NCBI RefSeq assembly: GCF_000516985.1
Contig: NW_006917091.1
Span: 4,423,022 to 4,487,021 of the forward strand
Direction: 5' to 3'
Length of the DNA stretch: 64,000 bases
Source: Pestalotiopsis fici W106-1
Taxonomy: Eukaryota > Ascomycota > Sordariomycetes > Amphisphaeriales > Sporocadaceae
The translations under genes were made by a program, and so were the position numbers. Positions 31,298-41,987 of the stretch are shown here, in pieces. The stretch's first letter is position 1. The number at the start of each line of letters is the position of its first letter. The notes under the pieces are model-generated. The model was not told the DNA's origin. It ran no database searches and saw nothing but the letters and a program-made list of their open reading frames with translations.

Positions 31298-32523
31298 AAA
31301 GGTCAAAGTGCAATCTTTTAGTCTTCCCGCTTCTTCCAGGTTGTAGGGAGCAGAAAAAAGAGACTTACAGTGTCGGGGGCAAAAAAAAGACCCTGAAGAT
31401 CAGGACGAGAGAGGTAAGGAGTGAGAAAAATTAAAGACGAAAAGAAAGAAGGACAAGAGGGATAAAATTGAGTCGTAGGTAGTTTCGGGACTAGTTGGCG
31501 TCAGACTATTTGGGACCCTTACAACCAGCCTGCCAGGTTGACCACGTTGGTTAACCCAAAGCAAAATCAAAAGTGCTCTTTTCCTCTTTTTACCAAGTCT
31601 TCTCTTCATGTTCCCATCATCCACTGCCCTGCTCCCTGTTCTGTTCCTGGATGGGGGGAATTTTTTGCCTCGCCTAGTGTCCTGGGTTATCCCTTGCGGG
31701 CTTTTTCTTATTCTTTCTTTCATTGACTTTTTTCCCTCTCTCTTTCTCTGAACCTTCCCTCGTTGACTCCAATCCAAAACCAACCCACCTCTTTGTGGGA
31801 TACTACGCGAATATACTTTCTTGAGAGGGGGGCTGGAAAGGGAGTGGATCGTGAGTGCTTTAGGTGCAGCAGTAGTTTGTCAAGGAGCCAAAAGCCCGTG
31901 GGGACACACAGAGATGAGGAGATCTGGGAAAAGAATGGGGAGCTGTGGTGTCCGGATCCGGGGGCAAGGCAATCAAGAACAAGAAGGCTGTTTCCGCCCA
32001 TCTTGAAACAATCAAGAGACACCGTGCGGCATTCTGTATGATGTGCAGATATATTATTCAATGGAGAATAGAACCAACCGTGCGTTGCTTGCGCTTGCGG
32101 CGCTGACAGAAGTCACCTATTGTGTAGGCGAGCATCTAGGTAGGGAATCCTACGGTTGGCACAGGGACAAAGGTCAAAGCAGATAGTACTTACTAAGTAG
32201 TCACATCTCAAGGTTGCAGATAAACAAAGTATTGATGTTGCTGGCTCAATTCAAGATATTATTGAGACTGGACTAAATATTCAGGCGCTTCTATGCGCAA
32301 AAACCATGGGATATCACTTATTGTGGTCCTCATTGATGTCAATCCTGAACGCCTTTTTTGCCCTCCTATCCGGGTCTAGACAAGGTATAATGCGAAAATG
32401 CTCTAAAAACAAATGAGAAGAATACTGCCTGTCATAGGCATGCTCGTAAGCGACTCTGTCTGTTCCAGAGTCGTTTGATGAAAAAGAAGGAAAATATATG
32501 AGTGAATGAACAAAACGTGGCCA

Positions 32524-33345
32524 TCACCGCCAGGTTCCGTGGATCTTGCCTCGCCTACTCCTTGACTTGAGGCCGACGTCTCCATTGACCATGAGACTCT
32601 TCCACCTCCTTCCGATTGAGCTGCGATCTTTGCCCAAACTCCTGGCGCAATCTTGCCAGTCATTCTTAGACAGCTTCAGCTTCTCCAGAATAAGCTCGAC
32701 CAGCATCCGGTCCTCCTCTGTGCTCCACCTCTCGCCGTCTGCCTCGACCTCTACTTCCTCGTCACTTTGGGTCTGCTCTGAATCTGTGTTTGCCTTGTGT
32801 AGGTTGTGAAAGTCTGACCGCACTAGACCCAAGGGAACAATCTCAGGCGCAATGCGTGCGCGCTTCGGCGTCCTGGGGCCCGAGTGAGATCCCTCGTCGG
32901 CCGAATCCGATTCATGAATATCTAGGTCGCTGTCGATATCATCGTCGCGACCCATGTCGTCGTCGTCAGATCTGCGCCTCTTGTTTGGCCCTCGCGGTGG
33001 AGGGGCGCGCTTGACGATCTTCTTGCGACCCATCATTTCTGGGCTGGTATCTGGTTTGCGCGCGCGAAGGCGCAACTTCATGGGTGACGGAATGGTAGCG
33101 TGTGCCAAGGGTGGTGTTGGGAGCTGGGCTGCACGACGAGGGATGTTGTCTTCGTCGGTCCCAGATATAATGACAGGTGCTGGCGCAAGCATGGAGTGAA
33201 GTGCGCGACACGACGTCATGATGCTGTTGATACCACTATAAGCATTGATAGGTGGGCTGGCGGGTGGCGATGAAAAGAGAGGCGATGAGAGTCGCGTGTT
33301 TGGTCGCTGCGACGAGTCGCAAGATAGCGCCGAAGGCAGCAGCAT
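32524..33345 (-). CDS. Nuclear protein with C-terminal Myb/SANT domain
   Basis: A single exon of 273 aa from ATG 33345 (MLLPSALSC). Residues 90-165 are basic and contain candidate nuclear localisation signals (KKIVKR, NKRRR, PKRAR) around an acidic stretch. A short conserved-looking PLGLVRSDFHNLH segment lies at 171-183. A Myb/SANT domain spans about 204-253: the tryptophan-bearing ERWSTEEDRMLVELILE, the middle NDWQDCARSLGKDRSSI and the recognition helix GRRWKSLMV. It is a single repeat, so DNA or histone binding are both possible. The frame is open upstream to 33942, but that stretch reads as leader-like low-complexity sequence and its first codon there is not a convincing start. The target is unknown; a transcription or chromatin role is inferred. 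Confidence 0.75.
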   Translation of the reverse strand: MLLPSALSCDSSQRPNTRLSSPLFSSPPASPPINAYSGINSIMTSCRALHSMLAPAPVIISGTDEDNIPRRAAQLPTPPLAHATIPSPMKLRLRARKPDTSPEMMGRKKIVKRAPPPRGPNKRRRSDDDDMGRDDDIDSDLDIHESDSADEGSHSGPRTPKRARIAPEIVPLGLVRSDFHNLHKANTDSEQTQSDEEVEVEADGERWSTEEDRMLVELILEKLKLSKNDWQDCARSLGKDRSSIGRRWKSLMVNGDVGLKSRSRRGKIHGTWR

Positions 33346-36300
33346 TGTTGTGTCGAAAATAGTCGATTGGAATGAATGGGTGGGATGCGACAGCAGTGTA
33401 TGTATAGACAATCCCCTTGGCGCTTGTTTGCGCAAGTACAAACGGAAGTAGCGAGGAACGAGAGGATTATGTTTGCGACAATCGCAGAAGTGGTAACGGC
33501 GCTCCCTGAGGTTAAGCGACAAATGGCGCGACACGCAAAATGTCGCTTCTTTTTGCTTTTGAGTTGCGGCGCGCGGGACGGCTGAGCTGTCACAAGGGGC
33601 GGGAGCGTAATCGATTTGTTTTGTAGATTGTTGCAAAGTAAATAGATAGTCGGCGACAAGAGCGCGCAATGCCCAGGTCGCAGACTGAGTTTCTGTTGGT
33701 CGCGACCGTTTTGTTGTTATTGACTGGTAGGTAGGTAAATGGTAATAATTTGCTAAGTTGGTGGGTTGAAGGAAGAAAAAGAGCTTTCGGGGCTGGGGAG
33801 TTTGGGGGGTGACAAGGACTTGTTCGCCTAATAAGAGACCCGAACGCCCCCCCGAAAGGGCAGCAAGTCGGGAGTCAGCAGGTTGCGCCTTTCCTTCGGG
33901 GGGGAGAGAGAGGAGAGACCAGAGGTGACCCCCCAGGTACAACGGCGCACTGCTAGGCCCCAGCTTGCCATCCCATGCTAGGCCAACGAGCAGCGAAAAG
34001 CGACGACCGGGGCGGGAGTGCCCATCAGTGGGGCTCTGGGCGTGTTAGACCTGTTCTAGCCTAGTTTATAGGTGGGGCCAATAGACTGCTCCACCTGTAC
34101 CTAGAAAGGTACGCGACCCAGAAGGGTTGTTCCAGCGAAGCCTATCTCACTGCCAGGGGCTTGCTTGAGGTACTTGGATTGTATCTATCCATCTTCTTCC
34201 ATTTGATCAATTGGTTTTACACTTTGTTCCTCCCTGGCGGCGGCATCAATGTATGTCGTTCACAGTCTCTCAATGGCTCACCGCAGGCCCAAGACGGTAC
34301 CTTGCGTAGCTCCGCACCACTACGTACCTACATACAGTAGGTAACTCTCCATTGGTGCCCGGGTGGAGAGCCATGTCACCCAGGTCAGACTCTAGATGCG
34401 TCGACAAAGTCATACTACTGGACGCTTGCCACGGAATCTCCATCCTGCCCGTCTTCGTGGCTCGTCGTTAGGGTCTTCGTGGACCCGTCTCTCAGTGTTG
34501 GCATAGGAGACAGATCAAATGTAGGACGTGGTAGTTCCCATGGAAAGCCGTCGACGTGCTACATACGCAAGATAAGAACGTCCGTCTCCATGGTCCCCGA
34601 ATCGACACCCCCGGTTACAGTCCCAAAGAAGTGGCAGCTCCTCCCCTGCCCTGACCTGACCTACCGTAGCTAGGCAACGCGACGAGCAAATAGTCATATA
34701 ATTTTACCCAGAAGGGAGTCCTCGGTCGCTGTCATCTTAAACTCTATATTCATAGACAGCGGCAGACGATCCTAATGAGGTATTCCGATTAAAGTTGATA
34801 AAGATTTCTGTGGCAAATCTAGGTAGACATTCTGGGTATACTCATTAGACTTGCAGCGTCAAGACTCTGATGAGCCGCCATCTCCTGCATCTTAAAACAG
34901 CATGTCTTACATCTCTTCACGCCGCCCCAATCCCAAATCCAAGACATGGTGGCCGCCTCGGTGAATAGATTGCAGTCGTGCACCATTATGCTGTGCGACA
35001 GTCACAAGGGACATCAGAGAAGAGGGAGGCAAGGGAAGAGAGGGGTGCCAGATTCGATTGCAGCCGTGTTCCCGATAACAACCACCACCACCATCACTAC
35101 CAAGGCGAAACTAGACAGCACCCCCAGACACCCTGGACGGATGACTTGTTTCGCTTTCAAAGGGGGGAAGGGTCCCCGTCCAGTGTCTGATTGATGATCG
35201 CCAGGTTCCTGGAGCTAAAATTGCTTCGGGTCCTTCGTCGTCATAGGAACTGGGCGAGTATCAGCATGCGATCAGGACAAAAAAAAAAAAAACCTGGCCC
35301 ATGGAATAGAAAAGGATGAAAGCAGGATTTTCCAGAATAACATTGAATCTCGATGCTTACTGTCCTCACATGGCACCCATGTTTCTTCAATGCATAGCAT
35401 AATACGGAGTACAGCACAGCAACGGCACTTGCCAACCTACGTACTTGGCCTTGATGTATTATCGATCGATAGATGAATGATCTCATGGCATTTTGGTTGT
35501 TCGGCTTACGTGGATGACTGTATCCCTACGCGCGCAGGAACAGGCACTCATCTCTCAGTTTCAGTCAGGCTGTCTCGCCCTTGCATTTTACAAACTGATG
35601 AAATCTGCTCAGACAGTCAACCACAGCGCGCCCATTGGGAAGCTAAAGGAGGCGCTCCCAAAAGATCCGCTCCGGCAGGAGACTTTCTTGACCTAGACAT
35701 TTGGCTTTGATCACCCGACTACCATGAAGGTGGGCAGCCATGAAATGTGGGTGAGTGGAAATTCCCCCGTTTGCCCAAAAAGAATGGATCACAAGTTGTC
35801 AATTAAAATTGACTGCCCAAGTAGGGGTGGTTTTCGCGTATGGCACGAGGAGGAAAAGGCTATCTACAGCAGGTCATGTATAGCGAAAACGCGTTGCATG
35901 AGCGTTGACTTTGTCTTTTTAGCATCCGAGTCTGCATGCTTTCTATGTAGTCTCGTCTGCTTGGGAAAAAAAAAAACGCTCAAGACGAAAAGGAAAAACG
36001 AGAGCAACGGAGCACTCGGAGTTGACCATAGGTGTAGTGCAGGCAGTGATCCACGACACCGCAAGCAACACGAAAAGTGGGAGATGGGGGAAACGTTGAA
36101 TCATGACGAGATGTCGTCGATTTAGACGCGTCGAACCGCGACGTGTTCGCGTCTTGCTCTAACGCGTTTAATTGCCTGCATATGGAATTCCCCAATCAGA
36201 GCTTGGATGACGCTAGAATGCTCCACTATACGGTTTTGATTGGTCAGACATAGTGGGACTTTGACTCTCCGCCCCACCCATCCACCAAGGTTCATGTTCG

Positions 36301-38653
36301 TTTCTCCATGTGCATCTTTGCCTGTTACCCACCTCTCAGACTTCTGGACTTCTAGCCTCTGAGACCTCGACACACACCCCGTTCGTTACCCGTGTGGCCG
36401 CTTGATCAGAAGAAAGGAGAGGGAGCACCTGAGCACGCCCAGAGAGAAGACTTTTGCAACCAGTCACATATTGCTCATCTGGTCACTCACTCACTTGCTC
36501 CGTTGTTCTCCCTTCCTTTTGAGCTCGTCGCGCTATCTACCTATTTCACCGAGAACAGAAAACAGAGATTCTCCACACCTCTCTGCCTCACCATGGCAAC
36601 CTTTTTATGGGTGACATGAATACCCCCCACCCAGCAATGATTCTTGTACAGAACATTGCTAGGAGAATCTCAAGTCTGTTACTCTGTCTGCACTTTTGTA
36701 GGTAAGAACAGACATTTGCGCCTGTTTCACAAGTCACAGGTCCGATGCAAGACGCAACTTTGCAACTTGTGAACAGCGCTCGAGCCTTTTGCCTCATTCC
36801 CCCAGCTGCCTCTTTTTCTCTTTATACTTTTGCTTGGCAGAATGGGGCCCGCAGAACCTAACAAGAAAGATGCTCGTTGCGCTCGGGATTGCTCACTTGA
36901 AATGAACAAATTCTCCTTCCGCGCGCATGGGAAATAAAGACAAGGTCATTGTTCCTGCTTTTTTAGAGTTGCAACAAACCTGCAGGAAGAACGAGAGAAG
37001 AAAAATGCACGCTCGGAGATCGGCTCCGTTTCATCTTTTTGCAGCCCCCTCCTCCCACCCTCTCCAGGTATCACCGAGCGGCCGATACCTACCTAGGTTA
37101 CTAGGTTACATGACTTGTCCTTCGGCAATGGCGACAAGAATGGATAAAATCTCATGTTTCGTCCTCCAAAGAGAGAGAAGAAAAAAATCTCCGATGCAGC
37201 AACGCATGAGCATGGTTGATTTGGGCAATCTGAGCCTCATCTAATTTTAACGACAATGACCTGTTTCCTTAATTCCATTCTACTATAGCAACACATTTCA
37301 TCATCTCGCAGCCTCTCTTCTCTCGGCCTGCTGAAAACAGCTTAAAACAAGTGACAATTACGCGCGTACACGAGAGGGTAGACTCACGGTTGCAAGCCGA
37401 AAAAACGGGTTCCTGACAGCGGCATATGATCGCCGTGATCCTTACTATAGGTAATAACCTTTTTTTGCTACGGAATACTGCACACTATATTCCACGTGGG
37501 TTCCGGTTTTTTTTTTTTTTTTTTTTTTTGCAAAACGCCCCCTTCTCCTTTGCCCTGGGCTTCCATTCTAGGACATGAGAACCGCTCTGCATGAGCACTG
37601 GGAATGAACTCTATGCTAAGCTGGACATTTGTTGAAAGGTGTCAAAAGTTTACGGCATTCATTTTTCTGCTGCAGAAACTTTCAATCAAAATCGGAGATT
37701 TTGCATATGCACGGCGCTTTTTTCCAACAAGACACAGCATTTTGACAAGACATGCTTTATTTTTCCCCCCGTCTTTTTAAATTGCCAAAAATGGCTGGTT
37801 GCGCCTTGTGAAACAGCATATAAACCCAAGTCTCACGAGTTGAAAGTCAATTTGTGCGTAATAGTGCAGACATGAACTTTGTCGCGTTTATAGTTTTCCA
37901 CCCAAGGGGCTGGAAAACGCTCACTCTTAGGAAGGCTTAAATAGTCTTTGAACAATCAGCTGAACTCTGAAAAAAAAAAAAACAGACTTTTGGTTCCCCT
38001 GAAATCAATTTGTCGATACGTGTCGCTTTCTTGGACAGAGGTCGAACTTGAACCCGTCTTTGAAGCAAAGGCCAGGAGAGAGGAAGCCGTTCATGTTGCC
38101 AGAACTTGAAAGACCCACCCAAGAAGAATGGACAAACATCATGGTGACTGGATATCATACTGGTTCGGTTGGGCATGGGATCACAAGGAGAGATCAAAGT
38201 GGAGGGGCCCTCATCGAGGCGTATAATCTTTTAGCAAAGGCTGTATGATTGTGCGATAACTCGGGACAAACGAATTATTGTACTACTGCTGATGGCTAAG
38301 CAGGCTCTTCCTATTGGCCCCTAAACATGACCGTATCTTGTTCATCTTGACTGTAAGTGGCTCAGCGATTATGTAGTTAAAGTCAAGGCAGATGTAAATG
38401 TCAACGCCGAAACCTCAAACCCAGATACACCCAGCCATTGTGATCACAATAATGACAAGAATCTCACTGGATGGCCTGGTAGCATTTCCTCGCAACGGCT
38501 TTTCCTGTCCCTCGGCTGCCACGTCGTCCTTGTCATTGACAGCCTCATCTTCCATGAGTGCGTCGTCATTCACGACAAGCTCATTTTTCATGTCCATATC
38601 GTGGTTACGATGTGGAGACGAGATGTGAAACCATTCGCAACATCCTTGAACGG
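33346..38653. other. Gene-poor region upstream of the Myb gene, no gene supported
   Basis: This is 5.3 kb with many stop codons. It includes A/T runs (35279-35292 and a 23-nt T run at 37507-37529), CCTAGG near 37092, and a CCACCACCACCATC stretch near 35088. A minus-strand frame at 38415-38597 ends in a hydrophobic segment (ILVIIVITMAGCIWV) but I could not splice it to the neighbouring gene. Confidence 0.45.
37507..37529. repeat. Poly-T tract (23 nt)
   Basis: An uninterrupted run of 23 T in an intergenic region. Confidence 0.85.
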
Positions 38654-39658
38654 CTATCCCATTCTCAAAGTCGTCAAAATGACGGCAGCCTCCAGCATTT
38701 CCAACGCTGCGTCTGTACCTTGCTCCCGGTAGACTCTTCGCAGCCCAGGGCTAGATGTCTCGGACGCGGTTAGGGTGTCTAAGAGCTTTCTCCGCTCAAC
38801 TGCCCCGGACTTTGGGACTTTGTGAGCAGCAACAGATTCTGCTTGTTGGTCCTGAGTCGGATCCGAATGACTAGGTAGACCAGTGTTGAAATCTCGGTAA
38901 ATGGGCGCCGATGTCAATAACATCTGGTCTTGTCGCTCAGGGTGTCCGTTCATCCGTTCAATGTAGGAGCGGGACACCGCGGGATGTAGATTTCTGTATT
39001 GTGAAGTGGCCCCCTCCATGTGTTGAGGCACGCCCTTCTCTGCTGGCTCATTCTGCGTCATAGTGGGTGGGTTGAATGGCGAGGTGATGCCAAACCAGGA
39101 TCTCATTTGAGCATCGCGTCGTAGCTCGGAAAGAGGAAGTGATTCGGTAGGGGCATTGTACTCCAAAGAGAGTTCCTGCTCCTCTGGAATGAGACTCCGA
39201 CTTGGATTCGGGAAGTATTCAATACCTGGATCGACTTGGCAGGAAGACTGCTGTGCCTGGGGCTGCCGTTGGACTCGCGGATATATAGGCAGGGAAGGGG
39301 TATTGACTTCTGGTTCTGGTGTGCCTGCATCACTCTGCTCGTGAACTGCCTGCCTGGATCGTGTAATACGCCGTCGTGACAATTTTGATGAGTTGCGGCC
39401 GCGGCCGTCGATCCAGTCGAGATCACTTCGATTCGAAAGGTCGTGATTGGGATCATATTGACCGTTTTCGTGACAGGCACTGCAAGTGGAATGTGCACAG
39501 CTGTTGCATTTCTGCATGACTATGCGTGGAAGAGTCAGCTCGACAACGTCTGGTTCCGCCAATGGACCTTGCTTCAGGCAGTCGTATCTTCGCCTTGATA
39601 GTGGGACCGTCACGTAAGGGAAATGAACTCACTCTTGCGACTACGTTGATCACATACG
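38654..39658 (-). CDS. Uncharacterised fungal protein, 5' exons unresolved
   Basis: The main exon is 38654-39593 on the minus strand, open for 313 codons and ending LTTLRMG. A 64-nt intron (39594-39657, donor GTATGT, acceptor TCAAG) joins it in phase to an exon encoding KIWQFTVTLPRWKG, giving the junction AADAT-RRYDCLKQGPLAEP. A Cys cluster KCNSCAHSTCSAC just after could bind zinc. The rest is polar, Pro/Gln/Ser-rich and probably disordered. No in-frame ATG precedes the KIWQF exon, so further exons must lie upstream. A frame reading DLVLQVLQR-IECRARLSVE across a GTTAGT to CCACAG intron near 39970-40030 is a likely contributor. I do not recognise the family. The gene may reach about 40.15 kb; a plus-strand alternative there is noted under findings. 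Confidence 0.5.
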
Positions 39659-40161
39659 TCGCATCTGCCGCCCTTCCTTTCCACCTTGGTAAAGTGACTG
39701 TGAACTGCCATATTTTACGGCCAGGCAATGGGTGGCCAGTGCGAAGGCTAGAAGTTGCCAGCAAGATGAAGCAAGCACCTCGAAGAGCTCCAGGTAGTGA
39801 TGTTTGATGGGATGGTCAAGAGACCCCCCGAGGATCTATATGAGCCGGGTCCAATACTGATGGCAAAGACCAAGAAAAGCGATAGAGTGATGTGCCCCGA
39901 CGAGGCGAGAAATAGAGCTCTCGGTCGGCACTTCAACAGACAAGCGCGCGCGGCACTCAATCCTGTGGGTGAGTGTTAAAGACAACGGGCACGTCAACCC
40001 GATAAAAGAGACGACTACTAACCTTTGGAGTACTTGGAGTACTAGATCCAGCAGTCCCCTGTCGTTACCATTCGTTCTTCTCTCAATTCGACGATAGATC
40101 TTCTTGTTGTTGTCCGAATACTGCGATGGATCTGTTCAGCTGGAATATCTCTGCTTCATAA

Positions 40162-40968
40162 TAACCACTGCGGAGCTAGGAAGCTGATTTTGTCCCATGA
40201 AATCTGCTGGACGGTTTAGAGTCGTGACCGGAACTGTCCTGTCAACTTCTGATCTTTGATGCTGTTTGCTGAGTCTTCCGAGAAGACGAGCACTGGGATA
40301 TGAAATGAAGATCGAGAGTGTGATTTGGGAACGGTTCTGTTCCGCAAGCAAGCGAGGATGTCGTCTAGAACAGCAACTGTAGTATATTAAGATAAGGTAG
40401 CAAAAAACAGTTCAGTTTGAGCTTCGGAGAGGAGCAGTCACGGCAAGAGGGGTTCAGGGGCAAGTGAATCACTGCTTAAAAGACAACTAGATCGAGCAAG
40501 AGTGCAGGCAGGTGCAGAAGGCATATTGGGATGAAAGTAGTGCATAACATACTTTCGGTGCTGTGAAGGCACTGCATCATGATATTCGATACTCAATGAC
40601 AGGTGTCGCGTTTGTATGTTTCTTCTAGCTGTGATGATCACAGGACGACTAGCGTCTGCTGTGCCTGTCCAGAATTCTGATAATTCAGGGTTGACTTGTT
40701 CTTTTAAGGTGTCTGCAACTAATAGTCGGAGTCAGGTGGATGATACAACCTCGTCCTTTCAATGTCATCTACAGTGGAGTGTGTCATGACAGAAGTCTTG
40801 ATTAATTGAGAATGCCTATGAATCACGCTATCTCTGATTAACGCCTGGCTATAACCTTACCCTTGAACACAAACACCCTACATGCATTTCCATGATCCCT
40901 CAGCCCGTTGCACCCCGGAAAGCAGATGTGATCATGATGAAATAATGTACAATTATGTGTGGCACGCC
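40162..40968. other. Intergenic, probable 5' flank of the 38.6-kb gene and 3' flank of the dehydrogenase gene
   Basis: Leader-like, C/A/T-rich sequence on the minus strand at about 40.2-40.4 kb. No complete gene is seen. Confidence 0.4.
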
Positions 40969-41987
40969 TTAGCCGTTGACGACAGTACCACCATTGCAGT
41001 GGATGGTCTGACCGCTAATCACTGAGCTGTCAGCCGAAGCCAAAAATACCACGCAACTGGCAATCTCGGAGGGCTGAGCCGGACGGCCCATTGGCGAGGT
41101 GAACTGCTTCTGAGCCTCCTCAGTCATGGTGGCAGGAATGAGGGGAGTCCACACTGGACCAGGCGCAACAGCGTTGACACGAATGCCCTTGGAGACGAAC
41201 TGGTTGCTCAAACCACGAGTGAATGAGACAATTGCACCCTTGGTCGAGGTGTAGTCCAGAAGATCAGGACGACCAATGTAGGCGTTGATGCTGGCATTGT
41301 TGATGATGGTCGAGCCTGGCTTCATATGAGGCAGTGCGTACTTTGACAGGTAGAACATGGGGTGGATGTTTGTGTTGAAAGTGTGTAACCATTGTTCCCT
41401 AATGCGTGTCAGTAATCATGAAAGCCTTTTCTCATGTACACCAGGCCTGCTTACTCTGAGATCTGGGAAATGTCATCCTTCATCATTTGGTAAGCAGCAT
41501 TGTTGAAAAGGATATCAATGCCTCCCATGGCGTGAAGTGCCTCGCTAATGAGCTGTTCGCAGTTCTTCTGGCCGGTCAAGTCTGTGGAAAATAGATGGCA
41601 CTTTCCTCCCTTTCGCTCCACGAGCCTCTTGGTATCCTCGGCATCCTTTTGCTCGTCGGGCAAGTAAGCAATGACAGAATCTGCGCCCTCTAGCGCAAAC
41701 AGAATTGCGGTCGCACGGCCGATACCAGAATCGCCGCCAGTAATGAGGGCCTTCTTCCCTTGCAGCTTGCCGGCACCCTTGTAGTCTTGGAAGCCGCCCT
41801 TGAAATCGGGCAACTGGTCATAGACAGCTTCCACGGGCAATTGCTGTTCCTTGCCAGGGAACGACTGATCCGTAGGGTTGGGCAAGAAGCCTTGAAATGT
41901 TCAGATTCGGTTCTCAAAGCATAAAAACTATCTTGTCCCACGGATTTCTTCTGACTCACCGGACTTGAATTGTTCGCCAGACGACAT
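40969..41987 (-). CDS. Short-chain dehydrogenase/reductase, YghA/YdaD-like
   Basis: Three exons on the minus strand, 41960-41987, 41455-41890 and 40969-41398, give 297 aa. Introns are 69 nt (donor GTGAGT, acceptor TCAAG) and 56 nt (donor GTAAGC, acceptor TTAG). The protein starts MSSGEQFKSGFLPNPTDQ. The nucleotide-binding motif TGGDSGIGRA begins at residue 60, the NNAAYQ structural motif follows, and the active site is NNASINAY...LLDYTSTKGA with Tyr and Lys of the YxxxK pair. IRVNAVAPGPVWTPLIP and the SGQTIHCNGG end are typical of classical SDRs. The N-terminal extension of about 50 residues before the Rossmann fold matches the bacterial YghA and general-stress-protein-39 group, which reduces aldehydes or ketones with NADP(H). 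Fungal relatives often respond to stress; here that is inferred. Confidence 0.9.

Larger units (their letters stand above)
27837..32523. other. Gene-poor region, no gene supported
   Basis: This is 4.7 kb between SAM synthetase and the Myb gene. It holds a perfect 10-bp tandem duplication (28521-28540), a GA-rich microsatellite (29489-29545), a cluster of GACCCT motifs (30902-31519), and T runs (31268-31285 and 31288-31297). Open frames are short and lack domain-like composition. Confidence 0.45.

Noticed and set aside
33346..33942. Upstream extension of the Myb protein to 472 residues
   Set aside because: The extra 199 codons resemble translated 5' leader and begin at an unconvincing start; ATG 33345 gives a compact protein.
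38415..38597. Minus-strand frame ending in a hydrophobic segment, as a possible tail-anchor exon of the 38.6-kb gene
   Set aside because: No donor before the stop of the main exon gives an in-phase junction.
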